A DNA stretch of 64,000 nucleotides from Argentina anserina (Eukaryota; Streptophyta; Magnoliopsida; Rosales; Rosaceae), in contig NC_065876.1 in the NCBI RefSeq assembly GCF_933775445.1, forward strand, positions 8,370,001-8,434,000, written 5' to 3'. A model generated the notes under the pieces. The model ran no database searches. It saw only the letters and a program-made list of their open reading frames with translations, and was not told the origin of the DNA. The position numbers and the translations under genes were made by a program. Each line of letters opens with the position of its first letter. Positions within the stretch are counted from its first letter, which is position 1. Of this stretch, positions 62,891 through 64,000 are shown piece after piece.

Positions 62891-62987
62891 AAGAGCAAAT
62901 GCACCGGCAATAGGCACATGGAAAAAGAAAAGTCTTGCTCTCCAACTTTGCCACTCACTTTTTCATGCACTCATAAAAGATAAAAGA

Positions 62988-63098
62988 CAAGTTATAAAAG
63001 GCAATAACTATAAAATGAATTTACAATTTAATTAAATAAAAACTCAAGTTATAAAAGGTAATAACTATAAAACGAATTTACAATTTAATTAAATACAA
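62988..63098 (+). repeat. 57 bp tandem repeat, two units
   Basis: Units start CAAGTTATAAAAGG at 62988 and 63045 and continue AATAACTATAAAA(T/C)GAATTT and ACAATTTAATTAAATA. They differ at a few positions. Non-coding. Confidence 0.88.
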
Positions 63099-63452
63099 AA
63101 TTGAGTTTTTTGTCTTCAATTTTATCCATGCACGTGAACATATATATATATATATATGTGTTGAAATCAGTAGGCCGCAGCCCTTGCGTGATTAAAGGAG
63201 AAGTCAAGAATTGCCTTTGAACTTAGACGATCAAGGTTTAGGTCCGGCAAAAAGATTCCAATGCATGCCCTATTTTTTATCTTTTCTATTATTTTATCTT
63301 TTTATGTGGTCTTAGGCCAACTCCAACAAGATTGTCAAATTGCTTTGTCAAAATTCAAATTTGACCTCTTTAGTTGGCAAGTTGAAATTTGACATTGTCA
63401 TTCCAAATTTACTCTAAACAAAATTGTCAAAACCTAGGTAAAAATTATATAT
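63099..63452. other. Intergenic before the second Copia copy
   Basis: It contains a (TA)n run near 63139-63157 and TTTGACAA/TTGTCAAA phrases repeated at 63320-63430. No gene is seen. Confidence 0.5.
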
Positions 63453-64000
63453 TGTTCCGGGAGAATTACTATTCTACCATTTTATGTGTTTTAGCCTAAT
63501 AAGTTTCCTATTAGGAGATAGATTAACATCACCGTAATAGATTAGAACTCCGAATCCTACGGGATTGTGGTTTTGTAATGCCTATATATAGGCCCCATAT
63601 CATTCAATAATACACAATTTTTCATCCTGAAACACGTTATCAGCACGCTGCCCTAAAACCCTGAACTTTTAGAGCCCTAGAAATTTTTTCTCTTCTCCAC
63701 CGCCGGCCGCCGTCGTCTCCGGCCTCCGGCATCTCCTCGTCGGCGCAGCCCCTGCTCGCCGTTGTTGCAGCCCCCCCCCCCCCGCAGCTACCCCCGCTTC
63801 CCTGCGCGCAGCCAGCCTTGCTGCCCCTGCAACTTCTGCCTTGCTGCCCTGCACGCAGCCCCATCGCAGCCCCTGCACGCACGCATGCAACCCTGCACGC
63901 TGCCCCTGCATCACCCCTGCAGCCCCCGCATCGCAGCCCTTGCAGGCCCTGCTCGCTGCCCCTACACGCTGCCCCTGCATCACCCCTGTATGCACCCCTG
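63453..64000 (+). mobile_element. 5' end of a second Copia-family copy, cut by the window edge
   Basis: A 5' LTR at 63453-63634 (TGTTCCGGG to CCTGAAACA, 182 bp) is the plus-strand counterpart of the LTRs at 30967-31150 and 37506-37689. It is followed by the same CGTTATCAGCACG site and the same leader beginning CCCTAAAACCCTGAACTTTT. A C-rich tandem repeat of CAGCCCCTGC phrases runs to the window end. The rest lies outside, so its coding state is unknown. Confidence 0.93.

Noticed and set aside
63640..63995. Minus-strand Gly/Ala-rich open frames near the window end
   Set aside because: They are the reverse of the C-rich leader repeat of the second Copia copy.

Overview
This is a eudicot plant nuclear window. 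The evidence is intron-rich genes with consensus plant splice sites, plant-only families (IQD, PAS/Raf-like kinase, CYP87-type P450, plant inositol oxygenase), and dense LTR, LINE and foldback repeats. The gene set and LTR families look Rosaceae-like to me, but that is an impression and not a sequence match I could run.

Layout. 0.5-3.4 kb: replication factor C small subunit (RFC2 type), seven exons, with its Walker A lysine replaced by asparagine. 4.7-5.6 kb: ribosomal protein RPL24 with telo-box motifs in its leader. 6.9-11.3 kb: diverged direct repeats and a very young 2.8 kb non-autonomous LTR element (8200-10994) with identical LTRs and a GATGA target duplication. 13.3-15.5 kb: a rhomboid serine protease. 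16.5-26.6 kb: a repeat nest made of a GGCCC-rich hAT-like relic, a decayed Copia element holding a piece of hAT transposase, and a myo-inositol oxygenase (MIOX) locus. MIOX is damaged by a frameshift, an in-frame stop and a LINE inserted in intron 1. 26.9-30.4 kb (minus): an IQD calmodulin-binding protein. 31.0-37.7 kb (minus): a 6.7 kb Copia-type element with GTACT duplications, and the start of a sister copy at 63.45 kb. 39.8-41.5 kb: a tandem array of about 500 bp units, each bounded by inverted arms. 44.4-48.5 kb (minus): a PAS-domain Raf-like MAPKKK, head to head with HAP2/GCS1, the gamete fusogen (49.0-55.2 kb, 18 exons). 55.9-58.7 kb (minus): an intact CYP87-like P450 convergent with HAP2. 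60.4-62.9 kb: a decayed duplicate of the HAP2-tail/P450 segment.

The genes are an ordinary unlinked plant mix (DNA replication, translation, intramembrane proteolysis, signalling, fertilisation, specialised oxidation) and do not form one pathway. All seven intact gene models (RFC2, RPL24, rhomboid, IQD, Raf-like kinase, HAP2, P450) close in frame when hand-spliced: 332, 163, 330, 470, 695, 701 and 473 residues. The most notable items are the RFC2 Walker A substitution, the inverted-arm tandem array, the MIOX decay series, the HAP2/P450 segmental relic, and the intronic hairpin in the IQD gene.
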